From Dermatophilaceae bacterium Soc4.6 (GTDB taxonomy: Bacteria > Actinomycetota > Actinomycetes > Actinomycetales > Dermatophilaceae): a DNA stretch of 64,000 bases. Positions 1 through 7,879 of this stretch are shown piece after piece; positions within the stretch are counted from its first letter, which is position 1; every line of letters begins with the position of its first letter. Position numbers and translations under genes: made by a program. The notes under the pieces were generated by a model. The model saw nothing but the letters and a program-made list of their open reading frames with translations. It did not search any database and was not told the DNA's origin. The stretch lies in contig JAZGVH010000002.1 of NCBI GenBank assembly GCA_039889245.1, positions 2,542,001-2,606,000 on the forward strand. The letters are read 5' to 3'.

Positions 1-229
1 CGGCGACGGCTCCGGTGGCGAGGTAGAACCGGCCCGAGCCCGGCTTCGTCGACAGCGACAGCCCCAGCAGCCCTGCGCCGGTGAGGCCGACGGCGGTCAC
101 GACGCGCTTGCGGCGCGAGATGACCGACTCGCTCTCACTGGGCACCACCGGCGTCTGCTCGGTGATGGGCAGCGGCAGCCACCCGACGATGTGGCGGGCC
201 TGGCGGCGCACCCGGTCGAACGCACTCAC
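1..229 (-). CDS. Probable CPBP-family intramembrane protease, N-terminal part
   Basis: Only the first 76 codons lie in the window; the gene runs off the left edge. The GTG start at 229 overlaps the stop of the upstream epimerase-like gene (GTGA), so the two are probably co-transcribed and translationally coupled. The visible protein begins VSAFDRVRRQARHIVGWLPL, has a hydrophilic stretch, then a hydrophobic segment (AVGLTGAGLLGLSLS) followed by KPGSGRFYLATGAVA. This resembles the start of actinobacterial CPBP (CAAX/Abi) membrane proteases as I remember them. The catalytic EExxR and H motifs would lie outside the window, so the family call is an inference. Confidence 0.45.
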   Translation of the reverse strand, partial: MSAFDRVRRQARHIVGWLPLPITEQTPVVPSESESVISRRKRVVTAVGLTGAGLLGLSLSTKPGSGRFYLATGAVA

Positions 230-1131
230 GCCTTGTCCTCCTGCTTCAGCCGCTCCTTCCGCTCGGCCAGGGCGGTGCGAACGGCGTCGTCGTACCCCAT
301 CGGCTCGAAGGGCACGAGACGGCGGATGGAGTCGTCGCGCACGACGACCTCGTTGCCCATCGAGTCGATGAGCGAGCGTGCGGTCTGTCCGTCGACGTCG
401 GTGACGAAGCTCAACCACCGCGACGACAGCGACGGCGTGAGCAGGGGCACGGGCACGAGCACGAGGGGACGGCCCTGCACGTCGGCGACCCGCTTCATCA
501 TCGTGGCGTAGCGCAGCACCTCGGGGCCTCCGATGTCGAAGGCCTCCCCCGAGGCGCCCTCGAGCCCGAGCACCCCGATGAGGTAGCGCACGACGTCGTC
601 GATCGCGATCGGCTGCGTTCTGGTCTGCACCCACTTGGGCGTGATCATCGCCGGCAGGTGCTCGACGAGCTGTCGGGTCAGCTCCCAGGAGATGCCCTCG
701 TCGCCGACGATGATGCCCGCGCGCAGCGTCGTGACGGGCACCTGGGCGTCGGCGAGCAGCTGCTCGACCTCGCGGCGGCTGCGCAGGTGGGCCGACAGGT
801 CGTCGCGGTCGTCGCCGAGGCCGCCGAGGTAGATGATCTGGCCGATCCCGGTGGTGCGGGCCGCTCGCCCGAACGACCCGGCGGCCTGCGCGTCCTTGGT
901 CTCGAAGTCGGCGCTGTCGAGCGAGTGCACGAGGTAGTAGGCCGCCTCGCAGCCCTCCATCGCCGTGACGATCGAGCTCTCGTCGTCGACGTCCCCGAAG
1001 ACGGCGGTGCCCGGCCCGTGGTAGACACCCGGATTGCGGGTCATGGCGACGACGTCGTGGCCGGCCTCGACGAGAGCGGGGGTGAGTCGTCGACCGACGA
1101 AGCCGGAGGCCCCTGCGACGAGGACCTTCAC
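226..1131 (-). CDS. NAD(P)-binding epimerase/NmrA-like protein
   Basis: 301 residues if started at the GTG at 1131; a GTG at 1140 is equally possible. The protein opens with KVLVAGASGFVGRRL, the glycine-rich nucleotide-binding loop (GxxGxxG) of atypical short-chain dehydrogenases. It continues with VVAMTRNPG, VFGDVDDESSI and AYYLVHSLDSADF, the latter typical of the YLVHSL subgroup related to complex I NDUFA9-like and NmrA proteins. GQIIYLGGLGDD replaces a classical YxxxK site, so it may be a redox sensor, a substrate-binding protein or an oxidoreductase of unknown substrate. It is followed with a 4-base overlap by the likely CPBP protease. It is divergent from the Rieske gene. Confidence 0.75.
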   Translation of the reverse strand: MKVLVAGASGFVGRRLTPALVEAGHDVVAMTRNPGVYHGPGTAVFGDVDDESSIVTAMEGCEAAYYLVHSLDSADFETKDAQAAGSFGRAARTTGIGQIIYLGGLGDDRDDLSAHLRSRREVEQLLADAQVPVTTLRAGIIVGDEGISWELTRQLVEHLPAMITPKWVQTRTQPIAIDDVVRYLIGVLGLEGASGEAFDIGGPEVLRYATMMKRVADVQGRPLVLVPVPLLTPSLSSRWLSFVTDVDGQTARSLIDSMGNEVVVRDDSIRRLVPFEPMGYDDAVRTALAERKERLKQEDKA

Positions 1132-1277
1132 GAGCAGCACAGGCGGTAGGCGGTCACCCCACCAACCTCCCACAGCCACGCTCCCCCCGCAGCAGTGACC
1201 CGGCCCTACAGTGCTTGTCACAGCCGACGAGCACGCTCCGGGCCCCCCCGGCGCCTGCCCCACCCGCGAGGAGCCCC

Positions 1278-2297
1278 ATGAGATACGTCAAGAACGCCTG
1301 GTACGTCGTCGCCTGGTCGACCGAGGTCGCCCGTGACCCGGTCTCGCGCCGCGTGGGTGACGACCCGCTGGTCCTCTTCCGCACGCAGGACGGCACGGCC
1401 GTCTGCCTCAGCGACCGCTGCGCCCACCGGGGCTACCCGCTCTCGGCCGGCCGCGTCGTCGGCGACTCGGTCGAGTGCGGCTACCACGGCTTCACCTTCG
1501 GGTGCGACGGTGTCTGCACGCGGGTGCCCGGCCAGTCGACCGTCCCCGGCAAGGCCCGCGTGCGCACCTATCCCCTGCACGAGAAGGACGGCTGGGTCTG
1601 GGTCTGGACCGGTGACCCCGCCCTCGCCGACCCGGCCGCCCTGCCCGACACGCACTGGATGACCGACCCCGGGTGGGCGACGGTCACGCACTCCTACCGC
1701 TTCGAGTGCCGCGCCGACCTGATCCACGACAACCTGCTCGACCTGACCCACGAGTCGTTCATTCACCGCACCACGGTCGGCGACGACTACATCTACGAGC
1801 ACGGCATCACCGTCGAGGTCGACGGCACCACCGTGACGGTCGACCGGCTCATGCCGGGCGTCGAGGCGCCTCCCCTGTATGCCGCCACCATGGGCATCGA
1901 GGGTCTCTACGACCGCTTCCATGCCACGCAGTTCCACGTGCCTGGGCACCTGACCCTGCACTCCGGCATCACCGGGCAGGGCCGGCCTCGCGAGGAGGGC
2001 TACCTCATCAAGGTGCTCAACGCGGTCACCCCGCTCGACGAGCACACCGCCCACTACTACTACGCCTTCTCCCGCAACTTCGCCGTCGACGACGACGCCG
2101 CCACCGAGGAGCTGCGCACCGGCCTCGGGGTCGTGCTCGACGAGGACGCCGAGGCGCTGCGGCTGCAGGAGCTCGCCCTCGCCTCCCGCCCGCCGGGGGA
2201 GCGCGACCGGCTCGTCGCGCAGGATGCCGGCGTGGCCAAGGCCCGCCACGTCATGGCGCGCCTGCTGGCCGCCGAGTCGCCCCTGCCGACGGCCTGA
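1278..2297 (+). CDS. Rieske non-heme iron aromatic ring-hydroxylating oxygenase, alpha subunit (vanillate demethylase-like)
   Basis: 339 residues from an ATG with a GAGGAG ribosome site 5 nt upstream. The N-terminal Rieske domain carries Cys48-x-His50 and Cys67-x2-His70, which bind the 2Fe-2S cluster. The catalytic half has DLIHDNLLDLTHESFIH near residues 150-166, matching the NxxDxxHxxxxH mononuclear iron site. Length and the RYVKNAWYVVAW opening resemble the VanA/phenoxybenzoate dioxygenase group, which hydroxylates or O-demethylates aromatic acids. No ferredoxin reductase (VanB type) lies next to it, so electrons must come from elsewhere. The substrate cannot be told from sequence. Confidence 0.85.
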   Translation: MRYVKNAWYVVAWSTEVARDPVSRRVGDDPLVLFRTQDGTAVCLSDRCAHRGYPLSAGRVVGDSVECGYHGFTFGCDGVCTRVPGQSTVPGKARVRTYPLHEKDGWVWVWTGDPALADPAALPDTHWMTDPGWATVTHSYRFECRADLIHDNLLDLTHESFIHRTTVGDDYIYEHGITVEVDGTTVTVDRLMPGVEAPPLYAATMGIEGLYDRFHATQFHVPGHLTLHSGITGQGRPREEGYLIKVLNAVTPLDEHTAHYYYAFSRNFAVDDDAATEELRTGLGVVLDEDAEALRLQELALASRPPGERDRLVAQDAGVAKARHVMARLLAAESPLPTA

Positions 2298-2298
2298 C

Positions 2299-2745
2299 GT
2301 GTGGCTCCTGGTGCGGGCCAACGCCGTCGCCGAGGCCCCTGACGGCTCGGCGACCCTGGCCGCGAGCCCCGACTCCGGCGAGCGGGACGACACCTGGCGG
2401 TGGAGTGTCATCCGCCGCCGGGACGCCGCCGGCGCCCTCGAGGTCGTCGCCGAGACCGACCCGGCCCACGTCGTCGTGGTGGCGCAGGAGCGGCCCGTCC
2501 GCGCCGCCGCCGCGGTCGTCCTCGACCGGGCTGCGGGGGAGGCGATCGTGCTCACCGTGCTCGCGGGCCGCCACCTCGCCCAGCACACCGGCGGGCCGTG
2601 GCGGCGGCTGCTCGGCGAGGGCGACGTCCTCGTCGTCGAGGGCGAGCAGGCCGACTCCGTCACCGTCACCGGCGTCAGCAGCGGTCGGCTCAGCGTGGTC
2701 CGGCTCAGCGCCACGAGCCGGCTGCCGCTGCGGTGGTCGCCGTGA
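2299..2745 (+). CDS. Conserved hypothetical protein downstream of the Rieske oxygenase
   Basis: 148 residues from a GTG one base after the Rieske stop codon, so almost certainly co-transcribed and translationally coupled. The sequence begins VWLLVRANAVAEAPDGSA and is dominated by alternating short hydrophobic strands (VVVVAQERPV, AIVLTVLAGRHLA, GDVLVVEGE, SGRLSVVRLS), suggesting an all-beta, possibly cupin-like fold. No cysteines, signal peptide or membrane segments are evident. I do not recognise the family. A role as an accessory or sensing protein for the oxygenase is only inferred from position. Confidence 0.6.
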   Translation: MWLLVRANAVAEAPDGSATLAASPDSGERDDTWRWSVIRRRDAAGALEVVAETDPAHVVVVAQERPVRAAAAVVLDRAAGEAIVLTVLAGRHLAQHTGGPWRRLLGEGDVLVVEGEQADSVTVTGVSSGRLSVVRLSATSRLPLRWSP

Positions 2746-2812
2746 CGGCGTGAGTACCGGTCGTCGGTCGGTCGGTCGGAACGGGCCAGCAGGCCGCGCC
2801 CTCACCCCCCCG

Positions 2813-3529
2813 TCAGATCGTGAAGGCCTGAATGCTCAGCTGATGCACCGAGGCAGCGGCACAGGCGTCGACGGCATACGGCACATAGGCCGCGCTGGTG
2901 GTGCCGGGCAGGTAGACCCGGAAGCCAGCAGCCTGGGTGAGGTCACAGGTCGGGCCGTAGTTGGCGGCCTGCGCGACCAGGATGAGGGCTACTGCGGTCT
3001 TGCCCGGCTCGAGGCGGATCAGGGGGCTGGGGACGACGGGGGCGCGGTCGGCGGGCGCACCGATCTGCTTGCCCGTGCCGGGGGCGACGAACGACACCCC
3101 GGCGTAGCCCTGCGTGACGCACGGCGTGGTGCCGGTGTTGCTGACCACCAGCCGGAGCCCGACGTGCCCCGCGGATGCCTGCCCGGCCTCGATGCGGATG
3201 GTCGTCTGCGCGGGCTGGCAGGTGGGCAGGCCCGAGGCGCCCTGGTCGGCGCCGGCGGGGGCGCCGGTCCCACCGGAGGGGGTGGTCGCCGGTGTGCTGC
3301 TCGGCGAGGCGCTGGTCGCGCTGGGGCTGCCGGACGCATCCGTGCTGGGAGGCAGCGTCGCCGTCGGCATGGGCCCGGATCCGACCGCCCCCACTGTGCC
3401 GGTCGTGTCGCTCCCACCACTGCTGGTGCAGGCCGCGAGACCCACGAGGGCGAGCGCCGCGACCGCCGCGCCGCCCGAGACGGACAGGCGGCGCCGGGTC
3501 GAGCGGGTCAGGAAGTCTGGATGACGCAC
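2813..3529 (-). CDS. DUF4232 domain lipoprotein
   Basis: 238 residues from a GTG preceded by GAAGGGG. The N-terminus has a basic stretch, a hydrophobic segment and the lipobox LAAC, predicting lipidation at Cys34 and anchoring to the outer face of the membrane. A 60-residue Ser/Thr/Pro/Gly-rich linker follows, then a C-terminal DUF4232 beta-sandwich beginning near LPTCQPAQTTIRIEA, with conserved features LRLVVSNTGTTPC, RLEPGKTA and a late C-x-A pair. DUF4232 proteins are common secreted actinobacterial proteins of unknown function. Convergent with the preceding gene. Confidence 0.8.
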   Translation of the reverse strand: MRHPDFLTRSTRRRLSVSGGAAVAALALVGLAACTSSGGSDTTGTVGAVGSGPMPTATLPPSTDASGSPSATSASPSSTPATTPSGGTGAPAGADQGASGLPTCQPAQTTIRIEAGQASAGHVGLRLVVSNTGTTPCVTQGYAGVSFVAPGTGKQIGAPADRAPVVPSPLIRLEPGKTAVALILVAQAANYGPTCDLTQAAGFRVYLPGTTSAAYVPYAVDACAAASVHQLSIQAFTI

Positions 3530-3676
3530 GGTGGGTCCCCTTCGAGCGATGACGAGCCGGTGGGCACCACTCACGCGGTGCGGGAGGTGCCGGACTTTCC
3601 GGTCACCGAGGCTACACAGGTGCCCACCGCCACCAGTCGACCACGGGCCGCAGAGGCGCCGGGGGCGGGGGGTGGG

Positions 3677-3952
3677 TCAGGCGCCCTCGGCGGTCGCCGG
3701 CACGACGACGGGACGCACCCGGGCCCACGTCGCGAAGGCGACGGAGACGACGACCATGGCGACCCCGGCATACAGGTTGGCGTTGACACCACCGGTCTTG
3801 GCCGTCTCGGGGTCACCGAAGAGGCCCATGGCCACCAGGACGACGCCGTAGATGCCGAGGAGCCCGGCGATGATGTTGCGGATGTCGAAGGCGCCGGCGC
3901 GGTGGTTGCCGGTCGAGTCAGGCGAGTCCGGCGTGTCGGTCGAGTCGGTCAC
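3677..3952 (-). CDS. Small two-pass membrane protein paired with the sodium:solute symporter
   Basis: 91 residues, GTG start with AGAAAGGGAA upstream, 20 nt after the symporter stop, so in the same operon. A short acidic Ser/Thr/Asp tail is followed by two hydrophobic helices (IIAGLLGIYGVVLVAMGLF and LYAGVAMVVVSVAFATWA) joined by a GDPETAKTGG loop. Small membrane proteins of this type accompany several SSS symporters in Actinobacteria and may be accessory subunits. The function is inferred from position only. Confidence 0.75.
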   Translation of the reverse strand: MTDSTDTPDSPDSTGNHRAGAFDIRNIIAGLLGIYGVVLVAMGLFGDPETAKTGGVNANLYAGVAMVVVSVAFATWARVRPVVVPATAEGA

Positions 3953-3972
3953 GGGGTTCCCTTTCTGGGGGG

Positions 3973-5736
3973 TCAGGCGAAGATGGTGTTGAGCACGACG
4001 ACCATGCCGAGGGCCACGAGCGCGAGGGGGATCGTGCGGCGGAACCACGGGAAGGTCTTCTCCTGCGGGTCGACGAGGTCCTCGCGCGGCGTCTCGGAGT
4101 AGACCAGGCCGCGCAGCTCGCTCACCGGTTTGGGGGTCGTGACGAGCGAGACGCCGACCGAGACCGCGACGTCGACCACGAAGGCCGCCGCAGCCGCGAC
4201 GAAGGCCGCGCCCTGCCCCGCCAGCGGGATGACGCCGAGGCTGGCCGCGCCGAAGGCGTCCTGGCTGAGGAAGGCCACCGCGACGGCCGAGGCCGTGCCG
4301 CTGACGAGGCCGACCCAGCCGGCGGTCGGCGTCATCCGCCGCCAGAACATGCCGACGATGAAGGTCGCGAAGAGTGGCGCGTTGAAGAAGCCGAAGAGCG
4401 TCTGGATGTAGTCCATGACGTTGGAGAACGAGCTGGCGAAGAAAGCCGTGAAGATGGCGACGACCGTCGCGCCCACGGTCGCCAGACGGCCGATCCGCAG
4501 GTAGTAGTCGTCGTGGTGGTCGGGGCGCACGTAGCGCTGCCACAGGTCGATGCTGAAGACGGTGTTGAAGGCCGAGATGTTGGCCGCCATGCCCGCCATG
4601 AAGGCGGCGAGCAGGCCGGCGATCGCCACCCCGAGCAGCCCGTTGGGCAGGATGTCGCGCATCAGCAGCAGGATCGCGTCGTTGTACTTCACGGTGCCTG
4701 ATGCGCCGCCGGACGGCGAGCCGCCGTCCTTCAGCTGCTGGATCTCGGGCACGAGCACCGCAGCGACCATGCCGGGGATGATGACGACGAAGGGGATGAA
4801 CATCTTGGGGAACGCGCCGATGATGGGGGTCTTGCGCGCTGACGAGATCGAGCTGGTCGCCATCGCGCGCTGCACCTCGACGAAGTTGGTCGTCCAGTAG
4901 CCGAAGGACAGGACGAAGCCGAGGCCGAACACGATGCCGATGACCGACAGCACCGGGTTGTCGAAGCTCGACAGCGCCTGACCCGGCCACGAGTGCAGCT
5001 GCTGGTCGGCCGAGGCCACCTTCGCGTCGGCCGGGGCCGCGGCCGCCGCCGCGGTGATCTTGTCCTTGAGGCCGCTGTAGCCGCCGACGCGGTTGAGGCC
5101 GATCAGGGTGAGCGGCAGCAGCGCGGCGATGATGACGAAGAACTGCAGCACCTCGTTGTAGATCGCGGCGGAGAGGCCACCGAGCGTGATGTAGGACAGG
5201 ACGACCGCGGCCGCCACGATGAGGGCCAGCCACAGCGGCCACCCGAGCAGGGCCTGGATGATCGACCCCAGCAGGTAGAGGTTGACGCCGGCGATGAGCA
5301 GCTGGGCCACGGCGAAGCTGAAGGCGTTGACCAGGTGGGCGCCGGTGCCGAAGCGCCGGAACATGAACTCCGGCACGGAGCGCACCTTCGAGCCGTAGTA
5401 GAAGGGCATCATCACGACGCCGAGGAAGAGCATGGCCGGGACCGCGCCGACCCAGAAGTAGTGCACGGTCGGGATGCCGTACTGAGCCCCGTTGGCGGAC
5501 ATGCCCATGACCTCGACGGCGCCGAGGTTGGCCGAGATGAAGGCCAGACCCGTCACCCACGCGGGCAGCGAGCGCCCGGAGAGGAAGAAGTCGACCGAGT
5601 CGGAGACCTGTCGTCGCGCGACGACACCGATGCCGATCACGAAGACGAAGTAGGTGGCGACCAGCGCGTAGTCGACCGGGGACGCGTTGATCAGCGTCGC
5701 CTGGGCGAGTGCGGGGACCGTCGTGGTCTGGTGCAC
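3973..5736 (-). CDS. Sodium:solute symporter (SSS/SLC5 family)
   Basis: 587 residues from a GTG with AGGAG 8 nt upstream. About 14 hydrophobic segments are visible. SLC5 hallmarks include DYALVATYFVFVIGIGV at the start, SVDFFLSGRSLPAWVTGLAF, and GWPLWLALIVAAAVVLSYITLGGLSAAIYNEVLQ (as separate motifs, GGLSAA-YNEVLQ being the most telling), and SFGYWTTNFVEVQRAM. The order and length fit the SGLT-like sugar/solute:Na+ branch. It would import a sugar or other organic solute with sodium at the cytoplasmic membrane; the substrate is not predictable. The last part (about residues 530-587) has a hydrophilic loop with ETPREDLVDPQEKTFPWFRR and a final helix. First gene of a two-gene operon. Confidence 0.88.
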   Translation of the reverse strand: MHQTTTVPALAQATLINASPVDYALVATYFVFVIGIGVVARRQVSDSVDFFLSGRSLPAWVTGLAFISANLGAVEVMGMSANGAQYGIPTVHYFWVGAVPAMLFLGVVMMPFYYGSKVRSVPEFMFRRFGTGAHLVNAFSFAVAQLLIAGVNLYLLGSIIQALLGWPLWLALIVAAAVVLSYITLGGLSAAIYNEVLQFFVIIAALLPLTLIGLNRVGGYSGLKDKITAAAAAAPADAKVASADQQLHSWPGQALSSFDNPVLSVIGIVFGLGFVLSFGYWTTNFVEVQRAMATSSISSARKTPIIGAFPKMFIPFVVIIPGMVAAVLVPEIQQLKDGGSPSGGASGTVKYNDAILLLMRDILPNGLLGVAIAGLLAAFMAGMAANISAFNTVFSIDLWQRYVRPDHHDDYYLRIGRLATVGATVVAIFTAFFASSFSNVMDYIQTLFGFFNAPLFATFIVGMFWRRMTPTAGWVGLVSGTASAVAVAFLSQDAFGAASLGVIPLAGQGAAFVAAAAAFVVDVAVSVGVSLVTTPKPVSELRGLVYSETPREDLVDPQEKTFPWFRRTIPLALVALGMVVVLNTIFA

Positions 5737-5846
5737 GGGGCAGCTCCTGTGAGGGTGGGGCGGTCCCGGGATGTCGCGGACCCGTCCATCCTCGTCATCC
5801 CCCGTTGTCGGCTCGCCGAAACGCCCACTGGTGGCGCGGGGGCTCC

Positions 5847-6290
5847 TCAGACGCGCGGGGCCAGCCGGAAGACGGGGAAGTCAGGCGCGACCTCGAGGAT
5901 GCGGGCGTCGTCCGACCTGGCGGTCAGCCCCTCGACGAACTGGCCGACCTCCCAGCCCCACTTGCGCAGGTACTCCCTGATGACGGCCACGCGCTCCGGC
6001 ACCGGGACCTCGGTCAGGCTCACCTGCTCGACGCGGCGTCCCACCCGCAGCTCCACCTCGCCGGCGACCCGGGCGTTGCGCACCCACTGGCTGTGGCCAC
6101 GCGGGGAGACGAGGTAGCGCTCCTCGTCTAGCGTGAGCAGGTTGACGGGGGTGCTGCGGGGCGTGCCGGTCGTGCGGCCGCGGACGGTGAGCACTCGCGA
6201 GCCCATGATGCTCAGCCCGTGGCGGGTGAGCCAGGCGACGAGCGAGTTGAAGCGCAGGGTGGCGACGGTCGGAGCGACGTAGCGGGACAT
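5847..6290 (-). CDS. Nitroreductase/deazaflavin (F420)-dependent reductase family protein
   Basis: 147 residues from an ATG preceded by GGAGGAA. The core LTVRGRTTGTPRSTPVNLL and YLVSPRGHSQWVRNARV is the signature of the Ddn-like split beta-barrel family (DUF385), which binds F420 or a flavin. These small cytosolic proteins reduce quinones, nitro compounds or other electrophiles. The usual start MSRYVAPTVATLRFNSLVAW was chosen because of the ribosome site and the promoter upstream. It is divergent from a TetR regulator, and two copies of an operator lie between them, so it is very likely the regulator's target. Confidence 0.85.
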   Translation of the reverse strand: MSRYVAPTVATLRFNSLVAWLTRHGLSIMGSRVLTVRGRTTGTPRSTPVNLLTLDEERYLVSPRGHSQWVRNARVAGEVELRVGRRVEQVSLTEVPVPERVAVIREYLRKWGWEVGQFVEGLTARSDDARILEVAPDFPVFRLAPRV

Positions 6291-6300
6291 GGGTTCCTCC

Positions 6301-6319
6301 AAAGTGTGAGCACTGCTCT
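6301..6319. promoter_or_regulatory. Operator copy 1 for the divergent TetR regulator
   Basis: The 19 bases aaagtgtgagcactgctct match, in inverted orientation and at 18 of 19 positions, the second copy at 6359-6377. The core GAGCA-C-TGCTC is itself a palindrome. It lies just downstream of the predicted start point of the reductase transcript, where a bound repressor would block transcription. Confidence 0.75.
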
Positions 6320-6330
6320 CGTATGCCGCA

Positions 6331-6359
6331 ACCCTAGGGGCGACTGAAGCGCGAGTCAA
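6331..6359 (-). promoter_or_regulatory. Sigma-70 type promoter of the deazaflavin reductase
   Basis: On the minus strand TTGACT (6359-6354) and TAGGGT (6336-6331) are separated by exactly 17 bp, a near-consensus housekeeping promoter. Transcription would start near 6324. Operator copy 2 touches the -35 box and copy 1 lies across the early transcribed region. Confidence 0.75.
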
Positions 6360-6377
6360 GAGCAGTGCTCTCACTTT
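6359..6377. promoter_or_regulatory. Operator copy 2 for the divergent TetR regulator
   Basis: The core AGAGCAGTGCTCT is a perfect 13-base palindrome. The site abuts the -35 box of the reductase promoter and lies directly upstream of the TAGGGT box (6380-6385) that probably drives the leaderless tetR gene at 6392. Binding here would repress both directions. Confidence 0.75.
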
Positions 6378-6391
6378 GCTAGGGTCAACTG

Positions 6392-7108
6392 GTGCCCACC
6401 GCCTCCGGACCCGTCCGTCCCTCTCGTGCCGAGCGCCGCGAGGAGGTCTGGGGACGCATCATCGAGAGCGGTCGCCGGCACCTCGCCGAGGAGGGGGCGG
6501 CAGCCCTGTCGCTGCGCGCGGTCACCCGAGACCTCGGGATGGTCTCGAGCGCGGTCTACCGCTACGTCGCCAGTCGTGACGACCTGCTGACGCTGCTCGT
6601 GGTCGACGCCTACACCGAGCTGGCCGACGCGGTCGACGCGGCATCCGGCTCGGCCCGAGGCGGTTTCGTCGCTCAGGTGGTCACCCTCGCGACGGCGATG
6701 CGTCGGTGGGCGCTCGCCGAGCCCGCCCGCTACGCCCTGCTCTACGGCAGCCCGGTGCCCGGCTACGAGGCTCCCGGGGAGGTGACGGTCGGGCCGGGCA
6801 CCCGGGTGCTGCTGCGGCTGGTGCGGCTAATCGACGAGGGCGTGACCTCGGGGGCCGTGCCGGCCGGGGCCGGCCGGGTCGCGCTGCCCCGGGTCTTGGG
6901 CCCGGACCTCGAAGAGATCAAGGCCCAGGTCGGGGCGCAGGCCGCTGACGCCCCGACGATGGCGCGCGGGGTCTTCCTCTGGACGGCGCTGGTCGGCGCC
7001 GTGAGCAGCGAGGTCTTCGGGCACCTGGGGGCCGAGACGTTCGCGCGGCCCGAGGTGGCCTTCGAGCACCAGGTCAGGCTCGCCATCGCGGTGGTCACCG
7101 ACCCCTGA
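6392..7108 (+). CDS. TetR/AcrR-family transcriptional regulator
   Basis: 238 residues. The GTG at 6392 lies 6 nt after TAGGGT and has no ribosome site, so a leaderless mRNA is likely. The N-terminal helix-turn-helix (about residues 15-65) contains RRHLAEEGAAALSLRAVTRD, LGMVSSAVYRYVASRDDLLT, a typical TetR DNA-binding domain with the Y-RY recognition helix. The C-terminal ligand-binding region includes FLWTALVGAVSSEVFGHLG near residues 190-210, as in the WHG-type (TetR_C_13/WHG) subfamily. It is divergent from the deazaflavin-type reductase and shares with it the duplicated GAGCANTGCTC operator, so it is probably autorepressing and controls the reductase in response to a small molecule. Confidence 0.92.
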   Translation: MPTASGPVRPSRAERREEVWGRIIESGRRHLAEEGAAALSLRAVTRDLGMVSSAVYRYVASRDDLLTLLVVDAYTELADAVDAASGSARGGFVAQVVTLATAMRRWALAEPARYALLYGSPVPGYEAPGEVTVGPGTRVLLRLVRLIDEGVTSGAVPAGAGRVALPRVLGPDLEEIKAQVGAQAADAPTMARGVFLWTALVGAVSSEVFGHLGAETFARPEVAFEHQVRLAIAVVTDP

Positions 7109-7120
7109 GGGGCCTCCGCC

Positions 7121-7819
7121 TCACTCGGCCTGCTGATCGCGGCCGAGCTCCTGCTGTCGCGCGTCCTCGCTCAGGCGGGTGACCGCGATCCCCGTCTCGA
7201 GCACGACCCGGACGACCACGAGGCAGGCGAGCCCGGCCAGCGGACCCACGACGACGAGCACCAGCAGACCGAGCAGAGGATCCTGCTCGAACGCGTCGAA
7301 CGAGTAGCCGAGCCACCCGATCACGATCAGCACCATGGCGAGCACGTAGGCGCCCGCGGCGATCGAGGGGGTCACGAACGACGTGAACGAGCGGTCAAAG
7401 AGCTTGCCCAGGAAACCAGTGAGGGGGGACGGGGTAATGGGAAAGCCGGTGACGCTGGGGCCGTAGGCGCGACCACCGGGGCCTGCCGGTGGGCCGGCCG
7501 GTGGGCCATACGAGAAGGTCGGCGGGGCCGGCGCCGGCGCCCAGGACGGTGAGCCGTAGGGAGGCTGTCCCCCGTAGCCGCCGTAGCCCTCTCCGCTGCC
7601 GTACGGCGCCCCCGTGGGCGGTCCGAAGCTCGGCTCCGCCGCGCCGTACCAGGGCTGCTCGGGGGAGGGGGTGGGCTGGGTCGTGCCGTAGGTCGGCTGT
7701 TGCGTGCCGTAGGTCGGTACCTCAGGCGTCACCTCTGGCGTCACCTCGGGGGTCACCGGGGTCAGCGGGGTCACCGTGGTCTCGTCGGAGTTTCCGTAGG
7801 TGGGCGGCTGCGTCGACAT
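7121..7819 (-). CDS. DUF4282 membrane protein with Pro/Gly/Tyr-rich N-terminus
   Basis: 232 residues, ATG with AGGAG upstream. The first 130 residues are low complexity, rich in Pro, Gly, Tyr and Thr, with short repeats such as PEVTPEVTPEV and YGTQQPTYGT. The C-terminal part starts with FDRSFTSFVTPSIAAGAYVL and ends with LACLVVVRVVLETGIAVTRL, matching DUF4282, a two-helix membrane domain of unknown function. The disordered N-terminus would face the cytoplasm or surface. Convergent with tetR; the next gene upstream on the same strand is a separate hypothetical. Confidence 0.8.
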   Translation of the reverse strand: MSTQPPTYGNSDETTVTPLTPVTPEVTPEVTPEVPTYGTQQPTYGTTQPTPSPEQPWYGAAEPSFGPPTGAPYGSGEGYGGYGGQPPYGSPSWAPAPAPPTFSYGPPAGPPAGPGGRAYGPSVTGFPITPSPLTGFLGKLFDRSFTSFVTPSIAAGAYVLAMVLIVIGWLGYSFDAFEQDPLLGLLVLVVVGPLAGLACLVVVRVVLETGIAVTRLSEDARQQELGRDQQAE

Positions 7820-7879
7820 GGGTGCTCCTGGAGGGTGGGGGCTGGGCGGTCAAAACCCTGGGCCGTGCGCCGCGGTGGC

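Noticed and set aside
2299-2745. HutD or other named cupin assignment for the gene after the Rieske oxygenase
   Set aside because: Only a general beta-rich pattern is seen; the conserved motifs of HutD are absent.
2758-2782. Tandem GGTC repeats as an element
   Set aside because: Very short, simple repeat between convergent genes; no further support for function.
1673-4102. Open frame of about 800 codons on the plus strand
   Set aside because: Its translation is Arg/Pro/Gly-rich low complexity and it crosses the Rieske, hypothetical and DUF4232 genes, which have clear family motifs. It is a high-GC shadow frame.
7100-7125. CCCCTGAGGGG as a terminator after tetR
   Set aside because: The arms leave only a three-base loop and are very short; too weak to claim.
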